This document shows positions 10,725-20,604 of a stretch of DNA of 64,000 nt, piece after piece. The stretch's first letter is position 1. Each line of letters starts with the position of its first letter. Source of the stretch: Onthophagus taurus (Eukaryota > Arthropoda > Insecta > Coleoptera > Scarabaeidae); assembly GCF_036711975.1 (NCBI RefSeq), contig NC_091972.1, forward strand, positions 11,785,001 to 11,849,000, given 5' to 3'. Under the pieces are notes generated by a model. The model saw only the letters and a program-made list of their open reading frames with translations. It was not told the DNA's origin and searched no databases. The position numbers and the translations under genes were made by a program.

Positions 10725-11813
10725 TTAATCAATGTATGCTTCTGTATGAGTTTCTAACCAATCTAAGTAAAATGTAAGACGAGTGTAAACGGTAGGCCAT
10801 TGAGCTTCGCATCCTAAATCAACTGAGAAAGAAACCACACCGATTTGCATGTGTTCAAAAACTAACGGAGCGCCAGCATCTCCTGCGCAAGCTCCAATAT
10901 TTCCTTCTCCGCTAGTACAGATGTGGGTAGCTTGAATAATTCCTAATAAACTGATATTGCAAACAAAGTTGTTGATGACTTGGGCGAAAACTTTCTTTAA
11001 GACTTCGCTTGGAGTTACTTCAGCGTCGGAAGTTAATCCCCATCCACTGACTACGGCGAGTTCGCCAGAGAAATTGTGAACGGCATCTTCGAATCTTGGT
11101 ACAGCAACAATGCTAACAAAATCTACGAAAAGTAATTTTGTTAGAAAAGTCTAATGGCAACAGATTTTATTTTATTACCATTAAGTTGAACGGCGGCTTG
11201 AAGTTTAATTGCTGCGATATCATTAATGAAAAGATTTGGATCATAACCGTGATGAATTTCAAATTGGCTGCTGTAGAATCTTTGTTGGGTGGCTTCAATG
11301 ACATCCAAACGGTGAGCACCCAAGATAACTTGAGCTTGACTCGCACTACATACAAAATGAAAATCAGGGTTAACAAAAAAAATTAGATTTAAAAAATTTA
11401 CCCAATTAAACATTGTGCAGAAGTTAAGACATCAACTGGGGAAATCAAACTTCCACCGCAAAGATAATTTCCAGTACCTTTAGTTACAATAATAGCGGCC
11501 TGTATAAAAATATTTTCACTTTAACAGAAAATAAAAAAATTGATAAGTTTCACTTACCATGTAAGGTAAAGCATTTCGCTCACTTTCCCACCCTCCAACG
11601 ATTCTTTCTTTAAAGAGCAGTTTATCCAATCCAAATGGAACTGGAATTCTGGGATTTAAGTGTTTAACTTGCGACCAATCCACGGATGTATCGGGAATAG
11701 CATCTTCGAATGTCTAGAAAAAGAAAAATTTACCAAAAGTATTATAAACCTGAACTCAAATTTCTTACATAAGCAACAGCCGCAAGGGCTAAAACGGTTA
11801 AGATCAATTTCAT
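10725..11813 (-). CDS. Serine protease homologue (His57 to Gln, Ser195 to Ala), SPH-B1
   Basis: Five exons read leftward: 11813-11769, 11713-11558, 11499-11402, 11345-11179, 11122-10725, 287 aa. The signal peptide is MKLILTVLALAAVAY; the propeptide has SVDW and PRIPVPF, and activation is at ER-IVGG. The His motif is TSAQC and the Ser motif is GDAGAP, so two of the three catalytic residues are replaced; Asp (NDIAA) is kept. The cysteines and the IVGG site are retained, which argues for a folded, secreted, non-catalytic protein rather than a dead gene. It has an intron after LPYM (phase 0) that genes 1-5 lack. First of three near-identical copies. Confidence 0.92.
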
Positions 11814-11846
11814 GTTTGCGAGATGAGCGAGACTTAAGTGGTTCTG

Positions 11847-11854
11847 TTTATATA
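11847..11854 (-). promoter_or_regulatory. TATA box of SPH-B1
   Basis: TATATAAA on the minus strand, 34 bp before the ATG; the same element is found for the other two copies. Confidence 0.65.
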
Positions 11855-12031
11855 TACCTGTCCTTCACTCGTTTTAAATCTAATATCAGAGATTCAAGTC
11901 GCTCCTATAGTCAGAACTCAGCTTCGGTGACATTAAAACAAGAATGATGAGATGAGATTTTATCTCATCATCTATTATTTTTATTTCAGGGACCATATTC
12001 ACCTCGATCTTGATAAGGTTTTAACAAAATT

Positions 12032-12261
12032 TTTAGCCGGTTGGTTTTGTAATAAATAATCCAGCTATATAGGGAACAGAATTCGCTGATACTTCTTCAC
12101 CTCCAACGATTTTATTTTCTAAATGAGTTGGTTTTAAAAATGGTAATGATGACAAGACATTCTAAAACAATAAATTTCTACAGTACATAAATGGAAAATT
12201 AATATTTACGTACCTTTGTACAACAAAGAATCCCTAAATAGATATAAAAGAGGAACAACAT
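12032..12261 (-). pseudogene. 5' fragment of SPH-A (exon 1 and part of exon 2)
   Basis: Exon 1 (12261-12214) and the start of exon 2 (from 12161) of an SPH-A copy are present with intact splice sites and a TATA box at 12300-12306. The copy stops abruptly near 12032, within the sequence for FITKPTG. There it joins sequence that belongs to the 5' flank of SPH-B genes. The catalytic part is missing. This is a duplication breakpoint, not gradual decay, and the coding part that remains is open. Confidence 0.85.
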
Positions 12262-12529
12262 TGTGTTCTGCTTGGAAACCGGTTTTTAAATAACTCCATT
12301 TTTATAGGGTTTATTTTATTTTTGAGGAGTGCTGATAAAAAGATCCAACAAAATTATTGATTAAGAACGAAGGAGATAGCATCAAATACTTAACACATAT
12401 CCAATTATAGTTGTTAAAGATAAAAAGAAATAACACAAAATAGTTTATAATCATTTATTTAAAAGTGTTTTCTTTCATATTTTAGAAAAGTACAAATTTT
12501 TTATTAAAACATTTCTTTTGCAATTAATT

Positions 12530-13616
12530 TTAAGCAATGTGTGCTTCTGTATGAGTTTCTAACCAATCTAAGTAAAATGTAAGACGAGTGTAAACGGTAG
12601 GCCATTGAGCTTCACATCCTAAATTAACTGAGAAAGAAACCACACCGATTTGCATGTATTCAAAAACTAACGGAGCGCCGGCATCTCCTGCGCAAGCTCC
12701 AATACTTCCTTCTCCGCTAGTACAGATATGGGTAGCTTGAATATTTCCTAATAAACTGATGTTGCAGACAATGTTGTCGATGACTTCGGCGAAAAGTTTC
12801 TTTAAGACTTCGCTTGGAGTTACTTCAGCGTCGGAAGTTAATCCCCATCCGCTGACTACGGCGACTTCGCCAGCGAAATTGTGAACGACATCTTCGAATC
12901 TTGGTACAGCAACAATGCTAACAAAATCTACGAAAAGTAATTTTGTTAGAAAAGTCTAATGGCAACAGATTTTATTTTTTACCATTAAGTTGAACGGCGG
13001 CTTGAAGTTTAATTGCGGCGATATCATTAATGAAAAGATCTGGTTCATAACCGTGATGAATTTCAAATTGGCTGCTGTAGAATCTTTGTTGGGTGGCTTC
13101 AATGACATCCAAACGGTGAGCACCTAAGATAACTTGAGCTTGAAACGCACTACATACAAAATGAAAATCAGGGTTAACAAAAAAATTAGATTTAAAAAAT
13201 TTACCCAATTAAACATTGTGCAGAAGTTAAGACATCAACTTGGGAAATCAAACTTCCACCGCAAAGATAATTTCCAGTACCTTTGGTTACAATAATAGCG
13301 GCCTGTATAAAAATATTTTCACTTTAACAGAAAATAAAAAAATTGATAATTTTTACTTACCATGTAAGGTAAACCATTTCGCTCAGTTTCCCACCCGCCA
13401 ACGATTCTTTCTTTAAAGATCAGTTTATCCAATCCAAATGGAACTGGAATTCTGGGATTTAAGTGTTTAATTTGAGACCAATCCACGGATGTATCGGGAA
13501 TAGCATCTTCGAATGCCTAGAAATAGAAATATTTACCAAAAGTATTATAAACCTGAATTCAAATTTCTTACATAAGCAACAGCCGCAAGGGCTAAAACGG
13601 TTAAGATCAACTTCAT
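12530..13616 (-). CDS. Serine protease homologue SPH-B2
   Basis: Exons read leftward: 13616-13572, 13516-13361, 13302-13205, 13149-12983, 12927-12530, 287 aa. It is close to SPH-B1 and carries the same catalytic changes (TSAQC and GDAGAP). The signal peptide is identical and the propeptide has SVDW and PRIPVPF. Small differences include AFQAQ at the exon 4 start and an HIA C-terminus. The frame is open throughout, so after duplication the non-catalytic form was kept. The stop lies 268 bp from the ATG of the SPH-A fragment downstream, the same spacing as in the other two cassettes. Confidence 0.92.
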
Positions 13617-13651
13617 GTTTGCAAGATGAGCGAGACTTAAGTGGTTTTCTC

Positions 13652-13659
13652 TTTATATA
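13652..13659 (-). promoter_or_regulatory. TATA box of SPH-B2
   Basis: TATATAAA on the minus strand, 36 bp before the ATG. Confidence 0.65.
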
Positions 13660-13984
13660 CACCTGTCCTTCACGTGGTTTAAATTTAATATCACAGATTC
13701 AAGTTGCTCCTATAATCAGAACTCAGCTTCGGTGACATTAAAACAAGAATGATGAAACGAGATTTTATCTCATCATCTATTATTTTTATTTTAGGGACCA
13801 TATTTGTTGGGATGAAATAATACTTTCTGATTCATTTAATTTTAATCATACACTTGAGAGATTATTTCGAAATATATCTAATATTAAAGTGGACTTAAAA
13901 ATAATTTATAAAAAAGTGGAATATTTTTCATTCTTTTCTATTTATTTCGTTTAAAAATAATAAAAGGCAAAGTCCGGATATTAA

Positions 13985-14330
13985 ACCTATATTAATATAT
14001 ACAGCAGAGACTCGGCAGAAACATCCAAAGCAAAAAGAATGCTAGATACTATAGAAATGAAAATAGTGCGTAGAATAGTTGGGAAAACATTGATGGACAG
14101 AGAAAGAACTGAGAACATCAGACAGGCTTGCAAGATAGATAACATCAATGATTGGGTATTGGACAGAAAGAAGAAATGGAATGAACACATCAACCGAATG
14201 ACGCAAGCATTGGAAGACTGGGAAAAGATGGAGCGACAACCTTTCAAACGATTAAAGGGGCAAAAATGTGAAGAAAAACAGGCAGTTATGCCTAAATACA
14301 GATGAAAAAGAAGAAAAATAATAAATTAAA
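13985..14330 (+). mobile_element. LINE 3' tail (C-terminal coding part), copy 1
   Basis: The + strand reads EMKIVRRIVGKTLMDRERTE, then NIRQACKIDNINDWV and KKKWNEHINRM. This is the typical C-terminus of a LINE family common in insects (EMKxLRxIxGKTxxDRxR ... IRxxC ... WNEHIxRM). Only the tail is present. It sits just upstream of an SPH-B gene, as does the copy at 17.9 kb, so it was probably copied with the cassette. Confidence 0.75.
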
Positions 14331-14640
14331 TTTTAATTATATTTAATGCACAGGAGAACCATTTCAGGTTTCTGTTCTTCTCTACTAAAAAGCAATTGTA
14401 GTAGAAAGTTATGGGATATCTATTTATGTAAAATATATAATTCTTGCTCTCATGGCACTTAAAGATGTTATTTGAAAAATCTGCTTGTATGCCTTTATTC
14501 TAACACTGCGTTGGTGCAGAGATTATGAAAAGTGTGAATAATTTGTTGGTTAGTTGCTAGGATTTACAAAATGTTTGTGGTTTTCTAATTAATCTTGTCA
14601 ATAGATTTGTTCCTGAGATTAGCACTAGAAATGCCATGGT

Positions 14641-14675
14641 TGAATTGAGTTAGGTTGGATTAGGTTGGATTGGGA
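14641..14675 (+). repeat. Short GGTTGGATTAGG-type tract
   Basis: An imperfect run of GGTTGGATT/GGTTAGG units directly before the coding-like part of the LINE at 14.67 kb. Similar short runs occur at 18.38-18.53 and 25.62-25.65 kb. Confidence 0.6.
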
Positions 14676-15536
14676 TAAACTTCCTCAAAGAGGTTAAGAG
14701 GATAAGAAGCCCGGACCCCAAGATCCTCGTCGAAGCAATAAAATCTGCGTGTGACAAATACTTGAAAAAGGGAAAACCTCAAAATCTCAAGACCCCGGTA
14801 TACTGGTGGACAAAAGAAATCGGTGAAGCAAGGAGAGCACGTGTGACAAAGCGAAGAGTATTGCGAAGAAATAGAAAAAGACAACAAAAACCAGAGCGAA
14901 TAAAACAACTAGTTACGGATTACATACAAACAATAAAGTTCTTGAAGAGGCTAATTAATGAATCCAACGAGAAGAAGTGGAAACTTTGTTTGAAGCTGGA
15001 AGAAAAGGTATGGGGGCGGGACACCAGGTTGTTACCAAAAGACTCGGGGTTAGAAAAAGGGAACAAATAGATTACAAGACAGTAGAGGGACTATTCAAGA
15101 GACTGTTTCCACAAGTCGAGGAAGATCAGAACTGGAAGAGCAGAAGAAGGAACAACTTACCAGCTTGTTTACCATCGAGGAATTAGAACACAGCATCAAA
15201 CAGCTTAAATTAAGGAAAGCACCTGGAAAAGAGGGAATTACAAATGAAATTCTGCAGACCTGCGTAACATCAAAGCCCAGTAACTTTCTCGATGTGCACA
15301 ATAAATGCTTAACAGAAGGAAGTTTTCTTGAAATTTGGAAGAAAGCGGTTCTAGTGCTGGTACCTAAACCTGCAAAACCTAATCAAGAAAAGTAATACAG
15401 ACCTCTTTGTATGCTTAGCGCAGTAAACAAACTTCTTGAACGTGTGATTAATAACAGATTGCTAGCAGAGAAGCCATCAACAACAACCAGTATGGGTACA
15501 GAAAAGGAATGAGTACGCTACATGCAGTAATGACTA
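14670..15536 (+). mobile_element. Truncated R1/Jockey-group LINE
   Basis: The + strand has pieces typical of the R1/Jockey group: PVYWWTKEIGEARRARVTKR (linker after the endonuclease), LRKAPGKEGITNEIL, FLEIWKKAVLVLVPKP, and a YRPLCMLSAVNKLLERVIN segment. The frame is broken in several places. The copy lacks the 5' endonuclease part and stops in the middle of the reverse transcriptase at about 15536, where SPH-A sequence begins with no spacer. It is unlike the other LINE relics in the window. Confidence 0.75.
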
Positions 15537-16131
15537 GCTCTTCCCGGTAAACTTGCTTAAACCGGCTTAATATAATCTGAAAGAAGAATTAGTTATGTTT
15601 AAAAAATACTGAACATTCGAACTATTTGGTGTTACTGCTGATGGGAGAACAATCGTAGCAATATCGTTCGTTAAACTTGTACTATTCCAATCACCATGAA
15701 TGTTAAATTTAGTCGATGTTAATCTTATTTGAGTCGATTCTTCTTTATTTACTTTATGAGCTCCTAATCTTACTTCAACGCTTGTAGAACTATAAAAAAA
15801 TCATAAAAATGTATCCATTTTATAATTAATATCTTACGATTCTAAACAATTTGCGCTGGTTAAAACATATTTGGTTGAAATAAGAACACCTCCGCAAAGA
15901 TATAAGCCGGTTGGTTTTGTAATAAATAATCCAGCCATAAAGGAAATGGAATTTGCTGATACTTCTTCACCTCCAACGATTTTACTCTCTAAATGAGTTG
16001 GTTTAAAAAATGTTAGTGATGACAAAACATTCTAAAAAAATAAATTTCTACAGTACATATATGGAAAATTAATCTTTACGTACCTTTGTACAACAAAGAA
16101 TCCCTAAACATACATAAAAGAGGAACAACAT
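15537..16131 (-). pseudogene. 5' fragment of SPH-A (exons 1-3 and start of exon 4)
   Basis: Exons 16131-16084, 16031-15838 and 15789-15623 match SPH-A, including the TSANC change and the Asp region. Exon 4 (from 15576) has a 6-bp insertion that creates an in-frame stop, and it ends at the LINE junction near 15536. The Ser region is missing. The donor after exon 3 is weak (GTTCGA). The TATA box at 16170-16176 is intact, so a short secreted fragment could still be made, but the locus looks non-functional as a protease homologue. Confidence 0.85.
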
Positions 16132-16399
16132 TGTATTCTGCTTCGAAAACTTTTTTTAAATAACTCAATTTTTATAGGGTTTATTTTATTTTTGAGGAGT
16201 GCTGATAAAAAGATCCAACAAAATTATTGATTAAGAACGAAGGAGATAGCATCAAATACTCAATTTATACCGAATTATTATTGTTAAAGATAAAAAGAAA
16301 TAACACAAAATATTTTATAATCATTTATTTAAAAGTGTTTTCTTTCATATTTTAGAAAAGTACAAACATTTTATTAAAACATTTCTTTTGTAATTAATT

Positions 16400-17500
16400 T
16401 TAACCAATGTGTGCTTCTGTATGAGTTTCTAACCAATCTAAGTAAGATGTAAGACGAGTGTAAACGGTAGGCCATTGAGCTTCACATCCTAAATCAACTG
16501 AGAAAGAAACCACACCGATTTGCATGTATTCAAAAACTAACGGAGCGCCAGCATCTCCTGCGCAAGCTCCAACATTTCCTTCTCCACTAGTACAGATGTG
16601 AGTAGCTTGAATATTTCCTAACAAACTGAAGTTGCAGACAAAGTTGGTGATGACTTCGGCGAAAAGTTTCTTTAAAACTTCGCTTGGAGTTACTTCAGCG
16701 TCGGAAGTTAATCCCCATCCACTGACTACGGCGACTTCGCCAGCGAAATTGTGAACGGCATCTTCGAATCTTGGTACAGCAACAATGCTAACAAAATCTA
16801 CAAAAAATAATTTTGTTAGAAAAGTCTAATGGCAACAGATTTTAATTTTTTTTACCATTAAGTTGAACGGGGGCTTGAAGTTTAATTGCGGCGATATCAT
16901 TAATGAACAGATCTGGTTCATAACCGTGATGAATTTCAAATTGACTGCTGTAGAATCTTTGTTGGGTGGCTTCAATGACATCCAAACGATGAGCACCTAA
17001 GATAACTTGAGCTTGACTCGCACTACATACAAAACAAAAATTAGGGTTAACATAAAAAAAATTCTTTAAATTTACCCAAGTAAACATTGTGCAGAAGTTA
17101 AGATATCAACTTGGGAAACCAAACTTCCACCGCAAAGATAATTTCCAGTACCTTTAGTTACAATAATAGCGGCCTGTATAAAAAAATTTTCATATTAACA
17201 GAAAATAAAAAAAATAGATAATTTTCACTTACCATGTAAGGTAAACCATTTTGTTCGCTTTCCCACCCACCAACGATTCTTTCTTTAAAGATCAGTTTAT
17301 CCAATCCAAATGGAACTGGAATTCTGGGGTTTAAGTGTTTAACTTGAGACCAATCAACGGATGTATCGGGAATAGCATCTTCGAATGCCTAGAAATAGAA
17401 AAATTTACCAAACATATTATTTACAGTTTTGAAAACTTGAATTCAAATTTCTTACATAAGCAACAGCCGCAAGGGCTAAAACGGTTAAGATCAACTTCAT
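16400..17500 (-). CDS. Serine protease homologue SPH-B3
   Basis: Exons read leftward: 17500-17456, 17388-17233, 17173-17076, 17022-16856, 16797-16400, 287 aa. Third copy of the double-mutant SPH, with TSAQC and GDAGAP. It differs from B1 and B2 at scattered sites (for example LQAPVQLNG and a HIG C-terminus), and intron 1 is longer by a small insertion. All splice sites and the frame are intact. Confidence 0.92.
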
Positions 17501-17533
17501 GTTTGCGATATGAACGAGACTTAAGTGGTTCTC

Positions 17534-17541
17534 TTTATATA
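17534..17541 (-). promoter_or_regulatory. TATA box of SPH-B3
   Basis: TATATAAA on the minus strand, 34 bp before the ATG. Confidence 0.65.
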
Positions 17542-17914
17542 TACCTGTTCTTCACTTGGTTTAAATCTAATATCAGAGATTCAAGTAGCCTCTATAATCA
17601 GAACTCAGCTGCTTCGGTGACATTAAAGTAAGAATGATGAGATGAGATTTTATCGCATCCTCTATTATTTTTATTTCAGGGACCATATTCATCTCAATCT
17701 TGATAAGGTTTTAACAAAATTTAAATCTGATTATAATCAGATTCGAGTTGGGATGAAATAATACTTAATACTTTAATATTAATCATGCACTTGAGAGATT
17801 ATTTCGAAATATGTATATCTAATACTAAAGTGGCTTTAAAAATAATTGATAAAAAAGTGGAATATTTTTCATTCTTTTCTAGTTATATCTTTTAAAAATA
17901 ATAAAAACCAAAGC

Positions 17915-18300
17915 CCGGATATACAGAGACTCGACCAGAAACATCCAGAACAAAAAGAATGGTAGAAACTACAGAAATGAAAATAGTGCGTAGAATAGTT
18001 GGGACATTGCTGGACACAGAAAGTAGTGAGAACATCATACAGGCTTGCAGAATAGATAACATCAATGATTGGGTGTTGGACAGAAAGAAGAAATGGAATG
18101 AGCACATCGTCCGAATGACAGAAAACCGAATTGTGAAAATAACACGGGACAAATCACCATCAGGGCGAAGAAGCATTGGAAGATCTAGAAAAAGATGGAA
18201 CGACAACCTTCCAAACGATTAGGGGGCAAATAGTGAAGAAAAACAGGCAGTTATGCCTAAATACAGAAGAAAGAAGAAGAAGAAGAAAGATAATAAATTA
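17915..18300 (+). mobile_element. LINE 3' tail, copy 2
   Basis: Same family and position relative to an SPH-B gene as the copy at 14.0 kb. It reads EMKIVRRIVGTLLDTESSEN, then IIQACRIDNINDWV, KKKWNEHIVRM and a RRSIGRSRKRWNDNL end, and is followed by the same sequence into the AT-rich flank. Confidence 0.75.
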
Positions 18301-18379
18301 AATTTCAATTATTTTTAATGCACAGAAGAACCATTTCAGGTTTCTGTTCTTCTCTACTAAAAAACAAAAGTAGTAGGAA

Positions 18380-18530
18380 GCGTTGGGATGGGTTGGGTTG
18401 GATTAGTTTCTAGACTCTAAAATATGTTTGTAGTTTTCTGATTAATCTTGTCAATAGATTTGTTCCTGGGATTACCACTAGCAATACCATGGTTGGGTTG
18501 GGTTGGGTTAGATTGGATTAGGTTGGATTG
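18380..18530 (+). repeat. GGTTGGGTTGGG-type tract
   Basis: Two short runs of TTGGG, TTAGA and TTAGG-like units, the second at about 18490-18530, separated by ordinary AT-rich sequence. Too short and mixed to be a telomere array. Confidence 0.55.
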
Positions 18531-18539
18531 ATACAAAAA

Positions 18540-19326
18540 GAAAATCGAAAAGTCAGTTAAAATATCCATTATTCCCTTAATAAGCTACAAAAGCCTGTTG
18601 CCCTTTTGCTTTCTATTAACAAACTTTTTAACTGATATTTTTCAGTAAGCCAAAATGGTTAAAAAAGAAATGCAAAGTAGAAAACAATAGAAAGACTTAA
18701 TACCTCATTCCTGGAAAGTAAGGGAAGCCACCTAATTTTTGGCATATCTGAACTAATATTTTAAACAAAGAAGAAAGAAGGCAATTAATGTCAAAGACAA
18801 GCGAGACATTCTCCGGCATTAATTGTGACTTATTTCTGCCCTCTATCTAACTGTGGAGTCATTACAAAGAAATCAGTCAGACAAAATTCTAAATATTTAG
18901 GTCCTTTTTATACTTTTTCGTAAATCTTATATTCCTACGTGCGGATTTCAAACCCTTAGATAAATGTTAAGACAATTGCAAAATAAATAAAAAAGAAGCT
19001 AAAAAAATGTTTGAGAAAAATTTGATTTTCTCTAGCTTTCTTTCTTAGCTTTTTTGTTTTCGTTTTGCCTTCTTTCTAGTGTAAGTACTTAAGAAATCAA
19101 AAAGATGCCAAAAGAACTTTACCAAAGCAACTAAAAAAACAGAAAGAAACCATATAGAACTCAACAACGCATCAGAAAATTATTGAAAATGACAATTTAT
19201 CTAATTGATAGTGAAAGTATTAGATTTAAATCTGTAATACGGTGGTTACAATAACAAAATAACATTTCTTAAAAATCTATTTATTTAATATTCTTTTTGC
19301 TTTTGCTGTTACAACAAAATAAATTA
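18540..19326. other. AT-rich spacer, no gene seen
   Basis: Holds only short inverted motifs (for example AAGCTAAAAAA near 18998 facing TTAGCTTTTTTG near 19046, and GGCAATTAATG near 18780 facing GCATTAATTG near 18819). No open coding sequence of note. Confidence 0.5.
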
Positions 19327-20344
19327 TTAAGGATAAATGTTAGCATCGCTATGATCGGCAATCCAATCCAAGAAAGTGGTTAAACGACTGTAAACTGTTG
19401 GCCATCCAGCTTCGCATCCAAGTTCTAAAGCGAATGAAACGATTCCTACGAGTTTGTTTCCGATGACAAGAGGGCCACCACCATCTCCGCTACAAGCACC
19501 AAGTCCTTCAAATCCTGATGTGCAAATATGTGTTGCTACAATACCACCTAAGAAACTGATGTTACAAGCTAAGTTGGTGATAATTTCGGTTTCCACAGAA
19601 CGTAAATTTTCACTGCCTTGTTGGGTGGCATCGGAAATAACTCCCCAACCACTCACTCTCCCCCAATAACCAACAAAACTATAACCAATGTCAGAATAAC
19701 TTGGTAAAGTTGCCAATTGGACATAATCTGTATAGAAAAGTGAATTAGAAAAAAAATTGGTTTGTTTTGTAATATTTTACCATTTAAAATAGCAGCAGTT
19801 GGAAGTGTTATCATTGCAAGATCATTTATAACTAACTCATCATCGTATCCGGCGTGAACGATAAAATTCGTGGTTATGAATCTTTGTTGAGTAGCTTCGT
19901 TGATGTTCCAAAAGTGAGCACCTAAACGAACTTGAACTTGGCTTGCACTAAAAAAATAATAAATAAATAATTTCTTCAATTGTTATAACGCAAATAAATT
20001 ACCCAGCAAGACAATGTGCAGCTGTTAAAACATTAGTTGGAGAAATCAAAGCACCACCACATAAATAAGTACCAGTCTGAGCAGTAACTATTAAAGCAGC
20101 TTGATACGGAATTGAGTTAGCTGGAACGACCGAACCACCAACAATTCTCTCATTAATTTCAATTTTTCCATCGAGCTTTCTTTTAGGTTGTCGAATTTTG
20201 AGCTGTCTGAAATCGACGTCTCCTTCGAATTCGGCCTAAATGGATATAACAAAATAATTATTATTTTAACAGATCTTAAATTATTTAATAATAGCTTACG
20301 TAAGCCAAAGAAGTTAAAGCTAAAATAATCAACGAGTACTTCAT
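19327..20344 (-). CDS. Serine protease homologue (Ser195 to Gly), SPH-C
   Basis: Four exons read leftward: 20344-20300, 20235-20003, 19947-19781, 19727-19327, giving 281 aa. The signal peptide is [15 protein letters not shown]; the propeptide has GDVDF and activation is at ER-IVGG. His (TAAHC) and Asp (NDLAM) are intact, but the Ser motif reads CSGDGGGP, so the nucleophile is Gly. This is a different route to inactivation from SPH-A and SPH-B. It has no intron after the IPYQ region, and it keeps the phase-1 intron after the Asp exon, so its structure is that of genes 1 and 2. A TATATAAG box lies 34 bp upstream. Confidence 0.92.
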
Positions 20345-20377
20345 TTTTAAAACTGCGCAAAAACGAAACGTTTACAT

Positions 20378-20385
20378 CTTATATA
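20378..20385 (-). promoter_or_regulatory. TATA box of SPH-C
   Basis: TATATAAG on the minus strand. Confidence 0.6.
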
Positions 20386-20604
20386 ATGACGGCATGGGTA
20401 CTTAAGTTGGACATTGGTAAATTTTTATCGAAAGAGTGAATCTTAGATGTTTGATTATTTCTTTTTTCAAATTGCTATCGATCATTGTTTTAATAAAAAT
20501 GTGCGAGGACGATTAGATAATTATTGTTAATCTTGTCTTTTACTTAAATTATTATTAAAGGTGTTTTCTAAAAAAATGTGCCGAAGGTGATTGCTATATT
20601 TTTT

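Noticed and set aside
18480-18530. Possible telomere-type array
   Set aside because: Too short and too irregular, and placed inside a gene cluster.
9437-20344. SPH genes treated as ordinary pseudogenes
   Set aside because: SPH-A, SPH-B1-3 and SPH-C have full open frames, intact splice sites, TATA boxes and conserved cysteines. Only the two 5' fragments are called pseudogenes.
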